Both the position numbers and the translations under genes were made by a program. A DNA stretch of 64,000 nucleotides. Origin: Streptomyces sp. NBC_00335 (GTDB lineage Bacteria > Actinomycetota > Actinomycetes > Streptomycetales > Streptomycetaceae). The notes beneath the pieces were generated by a model. The model was not told the DNA's origin. It made no database searches and saw only the letters and a program-made list of their open reading frames with translations. Where the stretch lies: NCBI RefSeq assembly GCF_036127095.1, contig NZ_CP108006.1:6253501-6317500 (forward strand), in the 5' to 3' direction. Positions within the stretch are counted from its first letter, which is position 1. Every line of letters starts with the position of its first letter. Below, in pieces: positions 54,674 to 64,000 of this stretch.

Positions 54674-56124
54674 CCGCCTGGCACGGCAAGAACATCACCG
54701 TCGCCGGCCTCGGCGTGAGCGGCATCAGTGCCGCCCGCGCCCTGGCCGGCCTCGGCGCGGTCGTCACCGTCGTGGACGGCGGCGACAGCGAGGGCCACCG
54801 TGCGCGGGCCGCGGAACTGGACGCGGCGGGCATCTCCGTACGCCTCGCGGACGCGCAGACCCTGCCCGCGGGCACCGACCTCGTGGTCACCTCGCCCGGC
54901 TGGAAGCCCGACAGCCCGCTGTTCGCGGCAGCCGCCGCGGCCGGCGTGGACGTGGTCGGCGACGTCGAGATCGCGTGGCTGCTGCGCGAGGTCGCCGAGG
55001 ACCAGCGCGCCGCCCGGTCCGGTGAGCCCCGCAGGGAACCGGCCCCCTGGCTGGCGATCACCGGAACCAACGGCAAGACCACCACCACCCAGATGCTCGC
55101 CTCGATCCTCAAGGCGGCCGGGCTGCGCACCGCGGCCGTCGGCAACATCGGCACCCCGATCATCGACGTGGTGCTCGGCGAGGAGCAGTACGACGTACTC
55201 GCCGTCGAGCTCTCCAGCTACCAGCTGCACTGGGCGCCCTCGGTGCGCCCCCACTCCGCGGCCGTCCTGAACCTGGCCCCGGACCACCTCGACTGGCACG
55301 GCTCCATGGAGGCGTACGCCGCCGACAAGGGCCGGATCTACGAGGGCAACACGGTCGCCTGCGTCTACAACGCCGCGGACAAGGCCACCGAGGACCTGGT
55401 CGTGGAGGCGGACGTCGAAGAGGGCTGCCGGGCCATCGGCTTCACCCTCGGCGCCCCCGGACCCTCCATGTTCGGCGTCGTCGACGGCATCCTCGTCGAC
55501 CGCGCCTTCGTGGAGAACCGGCAGAAGAACGCCCAGGAACTCGCCGAGGTCGCGGACGTCAACCCGCCGGCCCCGCACAACATCGCCAACGCCCTCGCCG
55601 CCGCGGCCCTGGCCCGCGCCTTCGGCGTGGAGCCGCGCGCCGTCCGCGACGGACTGCGCGACTTCCGGCCGGACGCCCACCGGGTCAGCCACGTGGACGA
55701 GGTGGGCGGGGTCACCTACGTGAACGACTCCAAGGCCACCAACACCCACGCCGCGGAAGCCTCCCTGGCGGCCTTCGAGCCGGTCGTCTGGATCGCCGGC
55801 GGCCTCGCCAAGGGTGCGACCTTCGACGAGCTCGTACAGAAGGCGGCCAAGCGCCTGCGGGGCGTCGTACTGATCGGCGCGGACCGGGCTCTGATCGCCG
55901 AGGCACTGGCGCGACACGCCCCGGAGGTCCCTGTCGTGGACCTCGAACGGACCGACACTGGGGCGATGCTCGCGGCGGTCCGGGAAGCGGCCCGGCTCGC
56001 GGAGCCCGGCGACACGGTTCTGCTGGCACCTGCCTGTGCCTCGATGGACATGTTCGCGAACTACGGCAAGCGTGGGGACGCGTTCGCCGACGCGGTGCGC
56101 GAACTGGCCTCCGAGCGGGCCTAG
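54655..56124 (+). CDS. murD: UDP-N-acetylmuramoylalanine-D-glutamate ligase
   Basis: Adds D-Glu to UDP-MurNAc-Ala. 489 residues; [21 protein letters not shown]-terminal nucleotide fold, [17 protein letters not shown] site, [16 protein letters not shown] and [27 protein letters not shown]. The ATG at 54655 (MGSRQVTAW, the start usual in Streptomyces) overlaps mraY by 19 bp; a GTG at 54670 in a GTGA overlap is equally coupled and cannot be excluded. Confidence 0.94.
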   Translation: MGSRQVTAWHGKNITVAGLGVSGISAARALAGLGAVVTVVDGGDSEGHRARAAELDAAGISVRLADAQTLPAGTDLVVTSPGWKPDSPLFAAAAAAGVDVVGDVEIAWLLREVAEDQRAARSGEPRREPAPWLAITGTNGKTTTTQMLASILKAAGLRTAAVGNIGTPIIDVVLGEEQYDVLAVELSSYQLHWAPSVRPHSAAVLNLAPDHLDWHGSMEAYAADKGRIYEGNTVACVYNAADKATEDLVVEADVEEGCRAIGFTLGAPGPSMFGVVDGILVDRAFVENRQKNAQELAEVADVNPPAPHNIANALAAAALARAFGVEPRAVRDGLRDFRPDAHRVSHVDEVGGVTYVNDSKATNTHAAEASLAAFEPVVWIAGGLAKGATFDELVQKAAKRLRGVVLIGADRALIAEALARHAPEVPVVDLERTDTGAMLAAVREAARLAEPGDTVLLAPACASMDMFANYGKRGDAFADAVRELASERA

Positions 56125-56216
56125 GAACGACCCCTGGGGTCCGGCTCGACCCAGGGGCGGGTTCCCTCCGGCCGGCCGGCTGCTCGCCCCGTACGAGTTG
56201 GAGGGGAAGATCACAG

Positions 56217-57665
56217 ATGCCGGCCAAGCAAGTGCTGCCGGGGCGGCGGCCGTCCGACGACAGGACCGCCAAGGCTGCCCAGACTGCTAAAGAGGGCAAG
56301 GGCACCAAGGGAGCCAGACCCGGCGCACCCAGAGCGCCCAGGGCCGGCCGGATGCTGGGCCGGGGGAGCGCCGCGGCACGTCCGAGGCGGCCCGCCGGGG
56401 GCGGACCGCTGACCCGGCTGCGGCGCACGCAGCGGCAGTTGCGCCGGGCCTGGGACCGGCCCCTCACGGCGTATTACCTGATCTTCGGCAGCTCGCTGCT
56501 CATCACCGTGCTCGGCCTGGTGATGGTCTACTCGGCCTCCATGATCAAGGCGCTCCAGCTCGGCCTGGGTGACGCCTACTTCTTCAAGAAGCAGTTCCTG
56601 GCGGCCGCGATCGGCACCGGACTGCTGCTGCTCGCCTCCCGGATGCCCGTCAAACTCCACCGGGCACTGTCCTACCCGGTGCTCACCGGCACGCTCTTCC
56701 TGATGGTCCTGGTCCAGGTGCCCGGGATAGGAGTGTCGATCAACGGCAACCAGAATTGGATCTCCCTTGGTGGTCCGTTCATGCTCCAGCCCAGTGAGTT
56801 CGGCAAACTGGCACTGATCCTCTGGGGCGCCGACCTGCTGGCACGCAAGGGCGAGAAGGACCTGCTGAGCCAGTGGAAGCACCTGCTGGTGCCGCTGGTC
56901 CCGGTCACCTTCCTGCTGCTCGGGCTCATCATGCTGGGCGGGGACATGGGCACCGCGATGATCCTCGGAGCCATCCTGTTCGGCCTGTTGTGGCTGGCCG
57001 GGGCGCCGACGCGGATGTTCGCCGGGGTGCTGGCCTTCGTGGGCGTGCTCGTCGCCCTGCTCATCAAGACCAGCCCGCACCGCATGGACCGGCTCCAGTG
57101 CATCGGAGTGACCGAGCTGCCCGAAAACGGGCTGTGCTGGCAGGCGGTCCACGGAATCTACGCCCTCGCGTCGGGCGGATGGTTCGGTTCCGGGCTGGGT
57201 GCCAGTGTGGAAAAATGGGGGCAACTGCCAGAGGCCCACACCGACTTCATCTTCGCCATCACCGGTGAGGAACTGGGGCTGGCGGGGACGCTGTCGGTGC
57301 TCGCCCTGTTCGCGGCCCTAGGCTATGCGGGTATCCGCGTGGCCGGACGCACGGAGGACCCCTTCGTACGGTTTGCCGCGGGAGGCGTGACCACCTGGAT
57401 CACGGCGCAAGCCGTGATCAACATCGGTGCGGTGCTCGGTCTGCTGCCGATCGCCGGGGTCCCGCTCCCGCTGTTCTCCTACGGTGGGTCAGCCTTGCTG
57501 CCGACCATGTTCGCGGTCGGACTGCTCATCGCCTTCGCGCGTGAGGAGCCGGCGGCACGGGCGGCGCTCGCGATGCGGAGGCCCAAGAACGGCCGGCCGC
57601 GGACCGGGCAGAGATGGAAGTCGATGAGACGGCGCGTCAAGAAGCGTCCGTCCGGAGAGCGGTGA
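56217..57665 (+). CDS. ftsW: Septal peptidoglycan glycosyltransferase FtsW
   Basis: SEDS-family polymerase working with FtsI. 482 residues: a basic ~80-residue cytoplasmic extension, then ten membrane helices with NQNWISLGGPFMLQPSEFGKL, AHTDFIFAITGEELG and the PLPLFSYGGSALLPTM signature. GGAGGGG lies before the ATG. The 92-bp gap after murD is one of the larger ones in the cluster. Confidence 0.95.
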   Translation: MPAKQVLPGRRPSDDRTAKAAQTAKEGKGTKGARPGAPRAPRAGRMLGRGSAAARPRRPAGGGPLTRLRRTQRQLRRAWDRPLTAYYLIFGSSLLITVLGLVMVYSASMIKALQLGLGDAYFFKKQFLAAAIGTGLLLLASRMPVKLHRALSYPVLTGTLFLMVLVQVPGIGVSINGNQNWISLGGPFMLQPSEFGKLALILWGADLLARKGEKDLLSQWKHLLVPLVPVTFLLLGLIMLGGDMGTAMILGAILFGLLWLAGAPTRMFAGVLAFVGVLVALLIKTSPHRMDRLQCIGVTELPENGLCWQAVHGIYALASGGWFGSGLGASVEKWGQLPEAHTDFIFAITGEELGLAGTLSVLALFAALGYAGIRVAGRTEDPFVRFAAGGVTTWITAQAVINIGAVLGLLPIAGVPLPLFSYGGSALLPTMFAVGLLIAFAREEPAARAALAMRRPKNGRPRTGQRWKSMRRRVKKRPSGER

Positions 57666-57671
57666 ATTTCG

Positions 57672-58766
57672 GTGCATGTCGTACTCGCCGGTGGGGGGAC
57701 CGCCGGCCACATCGAGCCGGCGCTGGCCCTCGCGGATGCCCTGCGCAGGCAGGACCCTTCCGTGGGCATCACCGCCCTCGGCACCGAACGCGGACTCGAA
57801 ACCCGCCTGGTGCCCGAGCGCGGCTACGAGCTGGGACTGATCCCGGCCGTTCCGTTGCCCCGTAGGCCCACACCCGAGCTGATCACCGTCCCAGGACGGC
57901 TGCGCGGCACCATCAAGGCCGCGGAGGAGATCCTCATCCGCACCAAGGCCGACTGCGTCGTCGGCTTCGGCGGCTACGTGGCCCTGCCCGGCTACCTCGC
58001 GGCCAAGCGCCTCGGGGTGCCGATCATCGTCCACGAGGCCAACGCCCGGCCCGGACTGGCCAACAAGATCGGCTCCCGGTACGCGTTCGCCGTCGCGGTC
58101 TCCACCCCCGACAGCAAGCTGCGCGGTGCCCGCTACGTGGGCATCCCGCTGCGCCGCTCCATCTCCACCCTCGACCGGGCACTGGTCCGCCCGGAGGCGC
58201 GCGCCGCCTTCGGCCTGGACCCGAACCTGCCGACGCTGCTGGTCTCCGGCGGCTCGCAGGGCGCCCGGCGCCTCAACGAGGTGATCGAGCAGGTCGCGCC
58301 GACCCTCCAGCGCTCCGGGGTCCAGATCCTGCACGCGGTCGGCCCGAAGAACGAACTGCCGCGTGTCGACAACATGCCCGGGATGCCGCCGTATGTGCCG
58401 GTACCGTACGTGGACCGGATGGATCTCGCGTACGCCGCCGCCGACATGATGCTCTGCCGCGCGGGCGCGATGACCGTCGCCGAACTGTCCGCCGTCGGGC
58501 TGCCCGCCGCCTACGTCCCGCTGCCCATTGGCAACGGCGAACAGCGGCTCAACGCCCAGCCGGTGGTCAAGGCCGGCGGCGGCCTGCTCGTGGACGACGC
58601 GGAACTGACGCCCCAGTGGGTGCTCAGCCAGGTCCTCCCGGTCCTCGCCGACCCGCACCGCCTGTACGAGATGTCCCGCGCCGCCGCCGAGTTCGGCCGC
58701 CGGGACGCCGACGACCTGCTCGTCGGCATGGTGTACGAGGCGATCGCAGCCAACAGAGCCCGCTGA
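57672..58766 (+). CDS. murG: UDP-GlcNAc:lipid I N-acetylglucosamine transferase
   Basis: Converts lipid I to lipid II. 364 residues, GT28 fold; [90 protein letters not shown] and [11 protein letters not shown] are diagnostic. GTG start 6 bp after ftsW. In Mycobacterium murC follows; here ftsQ does. Confidence 0.96.
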   Translation: MHVVLAGGGTAGHIEPALALADALRRQDPSVGITALGTERGLETRLVPERGYELGLIPAVPLPRRPTPELITVPGRLRGTIKAAEEILIRTKADCVVGFGGYVALPGYLAAKRLGVPIIVHEANARPGLANKIGSRYAFAVAVSTPDSKLRGARYVGIPLRRSISTLDRALVRPEARAAFGLDPNLPTLLVSGGSQGARRLNEVIEQVAPTLQRSGVQILHAVGPKNELPRVDNMPGMPPYVPVPYVDRMDLAYAAADMMLCRAGAMTVAELSAVGLPAAYVPLPIGNGEQRLNAQPVVKAGGGLLVDDAELTPQWVLSQVLPVLADPHRLYEMSRAAAEFGRRDADDLLVGMVYEAIAANRAR

Positions 58767-58797
58767 CGCGGGAAGCACCGACGCAGGAGGCACAGGA

Positions 58798-59673
58798 GTG
58801 GCCGGAGCGAGCACCGCGCAGCGTGGCGGCCCCGGAGCCGCCGGGGAGGGCTCCGGCCCGCTCAGGCGGCCGGGGGCGCCCAAGCCCCCCAAGTCGTCGA
58901 AGCCGCCCAAGGGATCGGGCCCCGGGGGATCCCGCGGTCCGCGCCCCGGCGGACGGCTCCCGGGAGGGCTGCGCCGGGGACCCCTCGTGGTCGCCGGCCT
59001 GGTCCTCGCCCTGCTCCTGGCCGCCGGCTGCACCTGGATCCTCTACGGCTCCTCCTGGCTCCGGGTCGAGAAGGTCACCGCCGCCGGCACCGAGGTCCTG
59101 ACCCGGGACCAGGTACTGGCGGCGGCGGCCGTTCCCGTCGGCGCACCCCTGGTGTCCGTGGACACCGACGAGATCGAGGCCCGGATCCGCGGCCGCCTGT
59201 CGCGCATCGATTCGGTCGATGTGGTGCGGGCCTGGCCGCACGGAATCGGGTTGAAGGTGACGGAACGCAAGCCCGTTCTGCTCATCAAGAAGAACGCGCA
59301 GTTCGTGGAAGTGGACGCTTCCGGTGTGCGATTCGACACGGTCGGACAAGCACCGACAGGTGTTCCGCTCCTCGAACTGAGCTCGAAGCAGTCTCCGAGC
59401 GGCCGCCGATTCGACGAGGAACGGCTGCTGCACGAGGCCGTCGCCATCGCCGGCGTCCTCCCGGAATCCGTCCGCAAGGAGACCGTGCAGGTCAAGGTCC
59501 GGTCCTACGACTCGGTGGTACTGGAGTTGACCGGCGGCCGGACGGTGGTCTGGGGGAGCGGCGAACAGGGCGCGGCGAAGGGTCGCGCGCTGACAGCGCT
59601 CCTGAAGGCCTCGCCCAAGGCTGACCGATTCGACGTGAGCGTCCCCACCGCCCCGGCGGTGTCCGGTAGTTGA
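58798..59673 (+). CDS. ftsQ: Cell division protein FtsQ (DivIB)
   Basis: 291 residues: a long Pro/Gly/Lys-rich cytoplasmic tail (~60 residues), one membrane helix (GPLVVAGLVLALLLAAGCTWILYGS in outline), a POTRA domain (LRVEKVTAAGTEVLTRDQVLAAAAVPVGAPLVSVDTDEI) and an FtsQ domain (VRSYDSVVLELTGGRTVVWGSGEQGAAKGRALTALL). Scaffolds FtsL and the septal synthases. AGGAGG precedes the GTG. Confidence 0.93.
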   Translation: MAGASTAQRGGPGAAGEGSGPLRRPGAPKPPKSSKPPKGSGPGGSRGPRPGGRLPGGLRRGPLVVAGLVLALLLAAGCTWILYGSSWLRVEKVTAAGTEVLTRDQVLAAAAVPVGAPLVSVDTDEIEARIRGRLSRIDSVDVVRAWPHGIGLKVTERKPVLLIKKNAQFVEVDASGVRFDTVGQAPTGVPLLELSSKQSPSGRRFDEERLLHEAVAIAGVLPESVRKETVQVKVRSYDSVVLELTGGRTVVWGSGEQGAAKGRALTALLKASPKADRFDVSVPTAPAVSGS

Positions 59674-59790
59674 CGTCCGGTCGAACAGCGTCGCACCCTG
59701 GTTGGCCACCGATACGGGTGATCACATAGGGTGAAAAGAAAAACGGGAGGTTCGGCGTGTTCGTTGAACACGCGCTACTTGTCGACTTAG

Positions 59791-59855
59791 TGTCCTGTTC
59801 GGAAGAGTCCAAGGAACAGACACACTCATAACCCTAAACTTCAGGGTTAGGGTTC
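59791..59855 (+). promoter_or_regulatory. ftsZ upstream control region: GACAC boxes and AGGGTT repeats
   Basis: In the 280-bp gap before ftsZ. GTGTC (59791-59795, GACAC on the other strand) and GACAC (59820-59824) match the short core reported for WhiA binding. Directly after comes AACCCT (59831), then AGGGTTAGGGTT (59844-59855), an inverted plus direct repeat. ftsZ is known to have vegetative and sporulation promoters in Streptomyces; this is the likely place of the latter. Confidence 0.5.
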
Positions 59856-59953
59856 GGGTCGGCGTGTACGGACCGTCCCAATTTCGGCATCAGTCGTCGC
59901 ACCGCAGGCCCGCGAGGCGAACGACACGTAACTCGAGGCGAGAGGCCTTCGAC

Positions 59954-61153
59954 GTGGCAGCACCGCAGAACTACCTCGCAGTCATCAAGGTCATCGGTGT
60001 CGGCGGCGGTGGTGTCAATGCCATCAACCGAATGATCGAGGTCGGTCTCAAGGGCGTCGAGTTCATCGCCATCAACACAGACGCCCAGGCGCTGTTGATG
60101 AGCGACGCCGACGTCAAGCTCGACGTCGGTCGCGAACTCACCCGGGGTCTTGGCGCCGGCGCCAACCCGGATGTCGGCCGCAAGGCGGCAGAGGACCACC
60201 GCGAGGAGATCGAGGAGGTCCTCAAGGGGGCCGACATGGTCTTCGTCACCGCCGGTGAAGGCGGCGGCACCGGAACCGGCGGCGCACCTGTCGTCGCCAA
60301 CATCGCGCGCTCGCTGGGCGCCCTGACGATCGGTGTGGTCACCCGGCCGTTCACCTTCGAGGGCCGGCGCCGCGCGAACCAGGCCGAGGACGGCATCGCC
60401 CAGCTCCGCGAGCAGGTCGACACCCTCATCGTCATCCCCAACGACCGACTGCTGTCCATCTCGGACCGCCAGGTCAGCGTGCTGGACGCCTTCAAGTCGG
60501 CGGACCAGGTCCTGCTGTCCGGCGTCCAGGGCATCACCGACCTCATCACGACCCCGGGTCTGATCAACCTCGACTTCGCGGACGTCAAGTCCGTGATGTC
60601 CGAGGCGGGCTCGGCCCTGATGGGCATCGGCTCGGCCCGCGGCGACGACCGCGCGGTGGCCGCAGCCGAGATGGCGATCTCCTCGCCGCTGCTGGAAGCG
60701 TCCATCGATGGCGCCCGTGGCGTGCTGCTCTCCATCTCCGGTGGCTCGGACCTCGGTCTCTTCGAGATCAACGAGGCCGCGCAGCTGGTGAGCGAGGCGG
60801 CGCACCCCGAGGCGAACATCATCTTCGGAGCCGTCATCGACGACGCGCTCGGCGACGAGGTACGGGTCACCGTCATCGCGGCCGGGTTCGACGGCGGACA
60901 GCCCCCGGCCCGCCGCGACAACGTCATCGGCGCGGCCTCCACCAAGCGCGAGGAGCCGGCCCCGGCTCCGGTCCGTGCCGCCGAGCCGGCCCGCCCGGCC
61001 TTCGGCGGACTCGGCTCGGTCACCCCGCGCGAGGAGCCGGTCCGCAGCGAGCCGGTCCCGGTCGCCGAGGCTCCGGCCCCGCAGGTCCCGACGGCCCGGC
61101 CGTACCAGGACAGCCCGGCCGAAGAACTGGACGTTCCGGACTTCTTGAAGTGA
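59954..61153 (+). CDS. ftsZ: Cell division GTPase FtsZ
   Basis: Tubulin homologue that forms Z-rings, in Streptomyces the ladders of sporulation septa. 399 residues, the length known for S. coelicolor. [17 protein letters not shown], the tubulin signature [29 protein letters not shown] and the C-terminal binding peptide [12 protein letters not shown] start with AGAGG 9 nt upstream; the frame is open to 59864 but without a binding site. GTGA overlap with pgeF. Confidence 0.97.
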   Translation: MAAPQNYLAVIKVIGVGGGGVNAINRMIEVGLKGVEFIAINTDAQALLMSDADVKLDVGRELTRGLGAGANPDVGRKAAEDHREEIEEVLKGADMVFVTAGEGGGTGTGGAPVVANIARSLGALTIGVVTRPFTFEGRRRANQAEDGIAQLREQVDTLIVIPNDRLLSISDRQVSVLDAFKSADQVLLSGVQGITDLITTPGLINLDFADVKSVMSEAGSALMGIGSARGDDRAVAAAEMAISSPLLEASIDGARGVLLSISGGSDLGLFEINEAAQLVSEAAHPEANIIFGAVIDDALGDEVRVTVIAAGFDGGQPPARRDNVIGAASTKREEPAPAPVRAAEPARPAFGGLGSVTPREEPVRSEPVPVAEAPAPQVPTARPYQDSPAEELDVPDFLK

Positions 61154-61881
61154 CCCTGGAGCAGTACAGCGCGAGCGGCGCCCACTTCGCCTTCACCGAC
61201 CGGTGGGGCGGGGTGAGCGCCGTTCCGTACGAGGAGCTCAATCTCGGCGGCGCGGTCGGAGACGACCCGGCCGCCGTTCGCGCGAACCGGGCCGCCGCGG
61301 CGAAGGCGCTGGGCATCGCGCCGGACCGGGTGGTCTGGATGAACCAGGTGCACGGCCGCGAGGTGGCGGTGGTCGACGGCCCGTGGGGCCCGGACCAGCA
61401 GATCCCCGCGGTGGACGCGGTGGTGACCGCCCGTCGGGGGCTTCCCCTCGCGGTCCTCACAGCCGACTGCACGCCCGTCCTGCTGGCCGACCCCGTCGCC
61501 GGCATCGCGGGAGCCGCCCATGCCGGGCGGCCCGGGCTGGTCGCCGGAGTCGTGGGCGCCGCCGTCGAGGCGATGGTCTCGCTCGGGGCCGACCCCGCGC
61601 GCATGGTGGCCCGTACCGGACCGGCGGTGTGCGGGCGCTGCTACGAGGTTCCCGCCGAGATGCGGGAAGCGGTCGCCGAGGTGGTGCCGGCCGCGTACGC
61701 CGAGACCAGCTGGGGGACACCGGCCGTCGACGTGGTCGCCGGGGTGCACGCGCAGCTCGCGCAAGCGGGGGTGGCCGACCTCGGGCGGTCGCCGGTCTGC
61801 ACACTGGAGTCGCGGGACCACTTCTCGTACCGCCGCGACCGGATGACCGGGCGGCTTGCCGGATATGTCTGGTTGGACTGA
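61150..61881 (+). CDS. pgeF: Peptidoglycan editing factor PgeF (YfiH/laccase-domain)
   Basis: 243 residues with the copper/zinc site of the family: [23 protein letters not shown] and [15 protein letters not shown] (two His and one Cys). In E. coli the homologue removes wrongly incorporated residues from peptidoglycan precursors; formerly called polyphenol oxidase. Starts in the GTGA overlap with ftsZ, so translation is coupled. Confidence 0.9.
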   Translation: MTLEQYSASGAHFAFTDRWGGVSAVPYEELNLGGAVGDDPAAVRANRAAAAKALGIAPDRVVWMNQVHGREVAVVDGPWGPDQQIPAVDAVVTARRGLPLAVLTADCTPVLLADPVAGIAGAAHAGRPGLVAGVVGAAVEAMVSLGADPARMVARTGPAVCGRCYEVPAEMREAVAEVVPAAYAETSWGTPAVDVVAGVHAQLAQAGVADLGRSPVCTLESRDHFSYRRDRMTGRLAGYVWLD

Positions 61882-61884
61882 AGA

Positions 61885-62604
61885 ATGACGGATCGTAAGT
61901 CCGAGCTCGCCGAGAACCTCGCGCGGGTGGAGGGGCGGATCGGGGCCGCCTGCGCGGCCGCCGGGCGCAAGCGGGAAGAGGTGACCCTCATCGTGGTCAC
62001 CAAGACCTACCCGTCGAGCGACGTACGACTGCTGGCGGACCTGGGTGTCCGTCACGTGGCGGAAAACCGGGACCAGGACGCGGCCCCCAAGGCCGAGGCC
62101 TGTGCGGATCTGCCGCTCACCTGGCACTTCGTCGGCCAGTTGCAGACGAACAAAGTCCGTTCCGTGGCGGGATACGCGCATCTCGTGCAGTCCGTCGACC
62201 GCCCCAAGCTCGTGGCAGCCCTCTCGGCGGCCGCGGAGGGCGCCGGACGGGAACTGGGCTGCCTGGTGCAGATCGCCCTCGACGCCGAGTCGGGCGAACG
62301 GGGGGCCCGCGGTGGCGCGGCGCCCGAGCAGCTCGCCGAGTTGGCGGACCTCGTGGCGGCGGCCCCGGGGCTGCGCATCGACGGCCTCATGACGGTCGCT
62401 CCGCTGGCCGGGCGCTACGCGGGACGCGAACAAGCGGCCTTCGAGCGGCTGGTGGAATTGTCATCCCGCCTGCGCGCGGACCATCCGGCTGCCACGATGG
62501 TGTCGGCCGGGATGAGCGCAGACCTGGAACAGGCCGTTGCGGCCGGTGCGACACATGTACGCGTCGGCACTGCGGTACTCGGCGCGAGACCCCGGCTCGG
62601 GTAA
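61885..62604 (+). CDS. PLP homeostasis protein (YggS family)
   Basis: 239 residues, one-domain TIM barrel binding pyridoxal phosphate through Lys40 (LIVVTKTYPSSD). HVAENRDQDAAPKAEA, TWHFVGQLQTNKVR, GLMTVAPL and MVSAGMSADLEQAVAAGATHVRVGTAVLG are diagnostic. Starts 3 bp after pgeF. Cluster homologues in other Gram-positives are ylmE. Confidence 0.93.
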   Translation: MTDRKSELAENLARVEGRIGAACAAAGRKREEVTLIVVTKTYPSSDVRLLADLGVRHVAENRDQDAAPKAEACADLPLTWHFVGQLQTNKVRSVAGYAHLVQSVDRPKLVAALSAAAEGAGRELGCLVQIALDAESGERGARGGAAPEQLAELADLVAAAPGLRIDGLMTVAPLAGRYAGREQAAFERLVELSSRLRADHPAATMVSAGMSADLEQAVAAGATHVRVGTAVLGARPRLG

Positions 62605-62755
62605 CGTCGCGAAGAAAGTCGGACCACAGCAGAAAATATGGTCATTTCCGCTGATGAGCGGACAGGCCACGTGGATCGCGGGCAGTTGGTGACATTCGTG
62701 ACACGGCGATACACCTGCGACAGGGCGATCCACCACAGAGCGGAGGACTCAGAGA

Positions 62756-63376
62756 ATGGCCGGCGCGATGCGCAAGATGGCGGTCTACCTCGGCCTCGTG
62801 GAGGACGACCGGTACGACAACCCGGGGTACGACCCCGACGACGAGTTCGAACCCGAGCCGGAGCCGGAGCGATCGCGCGAGCGGGATCGCCGGCAGCAGC
62901 CCGTTTCGCATCAAACGCCCGTATCGGACGAACCGGTACGAGTTGCCCAGCCTCCGGCACCAAGAGAACCCATCTCAATGCCGGTTGAAAACGGACGTCC
63001 TGCGCGAATCGCCCCCGTGGCGTCCATCACACCCGAACGCTCGAATCTGGAGAAGAACGCCCCCGTGATCATGCCCAAGGTCGTCTCCGAGCGGGAGCCG
63101 TACCGCATCACGACGCTGCACCCCCGGACCTACAACGAGGCCCGTACCATCGGGGAACACTTCCGTGAGGGCACTCCGGTGATCATGAATCTCACGGAGA
63201 TGGATGACACGGACGCCAAGCGTCTGGTCGACTTCGCCGCAGGTCTCGTCTTCGGTCTGCACGGCAGCATTGAACGCGTGACACAGAAGGTGTTCCTGCT
63301 GTCTCCTGCTAACGTCGATGTCACGGCGGAGGACAAGGCCCGCATCGCGGAGGGCGGGTTCTTCAACCAAAGCTAG
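62756..63376 (+). CDS. sepF: Cell division protein SepF
   Basis: 206 residues: a membrane-targeting N-terminal helix ([18 protein letters not shown]), an acidic/Arg-rich linker (~90 residues), and the SepF/DUF552 core ([69 protein letters not shown]). Anchors FtsZ to the membrane in organisms lacking ftsA, as here. CGGAGG precedes the ATG; a 151-bp gap before it may contain a promoter. Confidence 0.95.
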   Translation: MAGAMRKMAVYLGLVEDDRYDNPGYDPDDEFEPEPEPERSRERDRRQQPVSHQTPVSDEPVRVAQPPAPREPISMPVENGRPARIAPVASITPERSNLEKNAPVIMPKVVSEREPYRITTLHPRTYNEARTIGEHFREGTPVIMNLTEMDDTDAKRLVDFAAGLVFGLHGSIERVTQKVFLLSPANVDVTAEDKARIAEGGFFNQS

Positions 63377-63436
63377 ACCGATCCGTCAGATACGGGACCG
63401 GGTACAGGGCGGAAGCAGGGGAGAGGGAAGCGCGGG

Positions 63437-63733
63437 ATGGGCGTAGCACTGCAAGTGGTTTACATCGCGCTGATGTGCTTCCTCATCGTGCTGATCTTCC
63501 GACTGGTCATGGACTACGTGTTCCAGTTCGCACGTTCATGGACACCCGGCAAGGCGATGGTGGTCGTTCTGGAGGCCACCTACACTGTCACCGATCCACC
63601 GCTCAAGCTTCTTCGGCGGCTCATCCCGCCGTTGCGTCTCGGGGGCGTGGCACTCGACCTGTCCTTCTTCGTTCTGATGATCATCGTTTACATCCTCATC
63701 AGTTTCGTGAGCACCGCTGCGAGAAGCGTGTGA
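63437..63733 (+). CDS. YggT family membrane protein (YlmG)
   Basis: 98 residues with two membrane helices (VVYIALMCFLIVLIFRLVMDYVF; LDLSFFVLMIIVYILISFVS) around a basic loop (WTPGKAMVVVLEATYTVTDPPLKLLRRLIPPLRLGG). Conserved between sepF and divIVA in Gram-positive dcw clusters; role in division or membrane topology not settled. GGGAGAGGG upstream. Confidence 0.9.
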   Translation: MGVALQVVYIALMCFLIVLIFRLVMDYVFQFARSWTPGKAMVVVLEATYTVTDPPLKLLRRLIPPLRLGGVALDLSFFVLMIIVYILISFVSTAARSV

Positions 63734-63738
63734 ACGAT

Positions 63739-63767
63739 GAGCTTCCCCGCAGGCGCGGGGACAGTCC
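63739..63767 (+). other. CRISPR-repeat-like 29-mer hairpin, single copy
   Basis: Begins GAGCTTCCCCGCAGGCGCGG; CCCCGC/GCGGGG arms around AGGC. Resembles type I-E repeats of Streptomyces but stands alone just after the YggT stop. Probably an intercistronic hairpin. Confidence 0.4.
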
Positions 63768-63815
63768 CGATACGGTCCTGCCGACTGCCGACGACTACGT
63801 AGAGGTGAAGAAGAC

Positions 63816-64000
63816 ATGCCGCTGACTCCCGAGGACGTGCGGAACAAGCAGTTCACGACCGTCCGCCTGCGAGAAGGCTATGACGAGGACGAGGTCGACG
63901 CCTTCCTCGACGAGGTCGAGTCCGAACTGACGCGCCTGCTGCGCGAGAACGAGGACCTGCGCGCCAAGCTGGCGGCCGCCACGCGTGCCGCCGCGCAGAA
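63816..64000 (+). CDS. divIVA: DivIVA/Wag31, 3' end outside window
   Basis: First 61 residues of the polar-growth protein. [42 protein letters not shown] is the DivIVA N-terminal membrane-binding domain with its conserved F and R; the coiled coil has started ([19 protein letters not shown]) when the window ends. AGAGGTGAAG lies upstream of the ATG. In Streptomyces it marks hyphal tips and is essential. Confidence 0.96.
   Translation, partial: MPLTPEDVRNKQFTTVRLREGYDEDEVDAFLDEVESELTRLLRENEDLRAKLAAATRAAAQ

Noticed and set aside
63739..63767. CRISPR array
   Set aside because: Only one repeat-like unit, no second copy or spacers and no cas genes in the window; kept only as an odd hairpin.

Overview
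The window is high-GC chromosomal DNA from a Streptomyces (species not determinable by eye). Codon third positions are almost all G/C, GTG and TTG starts are common, and several genes have a -10-like hexamer about 7 nt before the start codon (leaderless mRNAs). The gene order, from a cholesterol oxidase through glkA, macRS, aroH, bfr, a PASTA kinase and metF to the division and cell wall (dcw) cluster, matches the conserved core of the genus. I see no insertion sequence, prophage, tRNA, rRNA or CRISPR array.

Layout. (1) 1-10.4 kb: 5'-truncated cholesterol oxidase, long-chain acyl-CoA ligase, metallophosphoesterase, SRPBCC protein, ArsA-like ATPase, DUF5304 protein, glucokinase glkA, an EEP-family nuclease/phosphatase, a membrane protein and an esterase. 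(2) 10.5-15.9 kb: plsC-type acyltransferase, the MacS/MacR two-component system, phosphofructokinase with a Crp-like site in its promoter, a D-lactate dehydrogenase-type enzyme. (3) 15.9-19.5 kb: aromatic amino acid block, with a fused anthranilate synthase TrpE-TrpG preceded by a complete Trp-codon attenuator, divergent from class II DAHP synthase. (4) 19.5-22.7 kb: iron and metal block: iron box, bfd and bfr facing each other, a sulfite oxidase-like protein, a His-rich DUF4396 membrane protein behind a CsoR/RicR-like operator, endonuclease IV. (5) 22.7-31.2 kb: PASTA Ser/Thr kinase, thiOSG under a TPP riboswitch, ferredoxin reductase-like protein, an Rv2175c-type DNA-binding protein, thiE, metF. 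(6) 31.2-40.3 kb: poorly characterised membrane, DUF and HEPN genes, then an operon of a degenerate ABC ATPase, a YhgE/Pip membrane protein and a TetR regulator behind a 26-bp operator. (7) 40.3-46.3 kb: a structured gene-free stretch, the transglutaminase/DUF58/MoxR operon and a beta-carbonic anhydrase. (8) 46.4-64 kb: the dcw cluster rsmH-ftsL-ftsI-murE-murF-mraY-murD-ftsW-murG-ftsQ-ftsZ-pgeF-yggS-sepF-yggT-divIVA, all on +, cut by the window end inside divIVA.

How the genes work together. The dcw genes make and polymerise peptidoglycan precursors (MurE/F/D, MraY, MurG, FtsW/FtsI) and build the divisome and polar growth machinery (FtsZ, SepF, FtsQ/L, DivIVA). Many neighbours overlap by 4 bp, implying translational coupling. 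The cluster lacks mraZ, murC, ddl and ftsA. DAHP synthase feeds chorismate to the attenuated TrpE-TrpG. Bfd and Bfr form an iron release/storage pair. The kinase, the Rv2175c-like protein, the class II DAHP synthase and metF recall the mycobacterial pknL neighbourhood.

Most unusual items: the trp attenuator, the degenerate ABC/YhgE/TetR operon, the His-rich DUF4396 gene with a copper-type operator, the possible structured RNA at 40.4-40.6 kb, and a dispersed palindromic repeat with several intergenic copies, one of which separates ftsL from ftsI. None of these is proven to be a new system. All function calls come from reading the sequence, without database searches.
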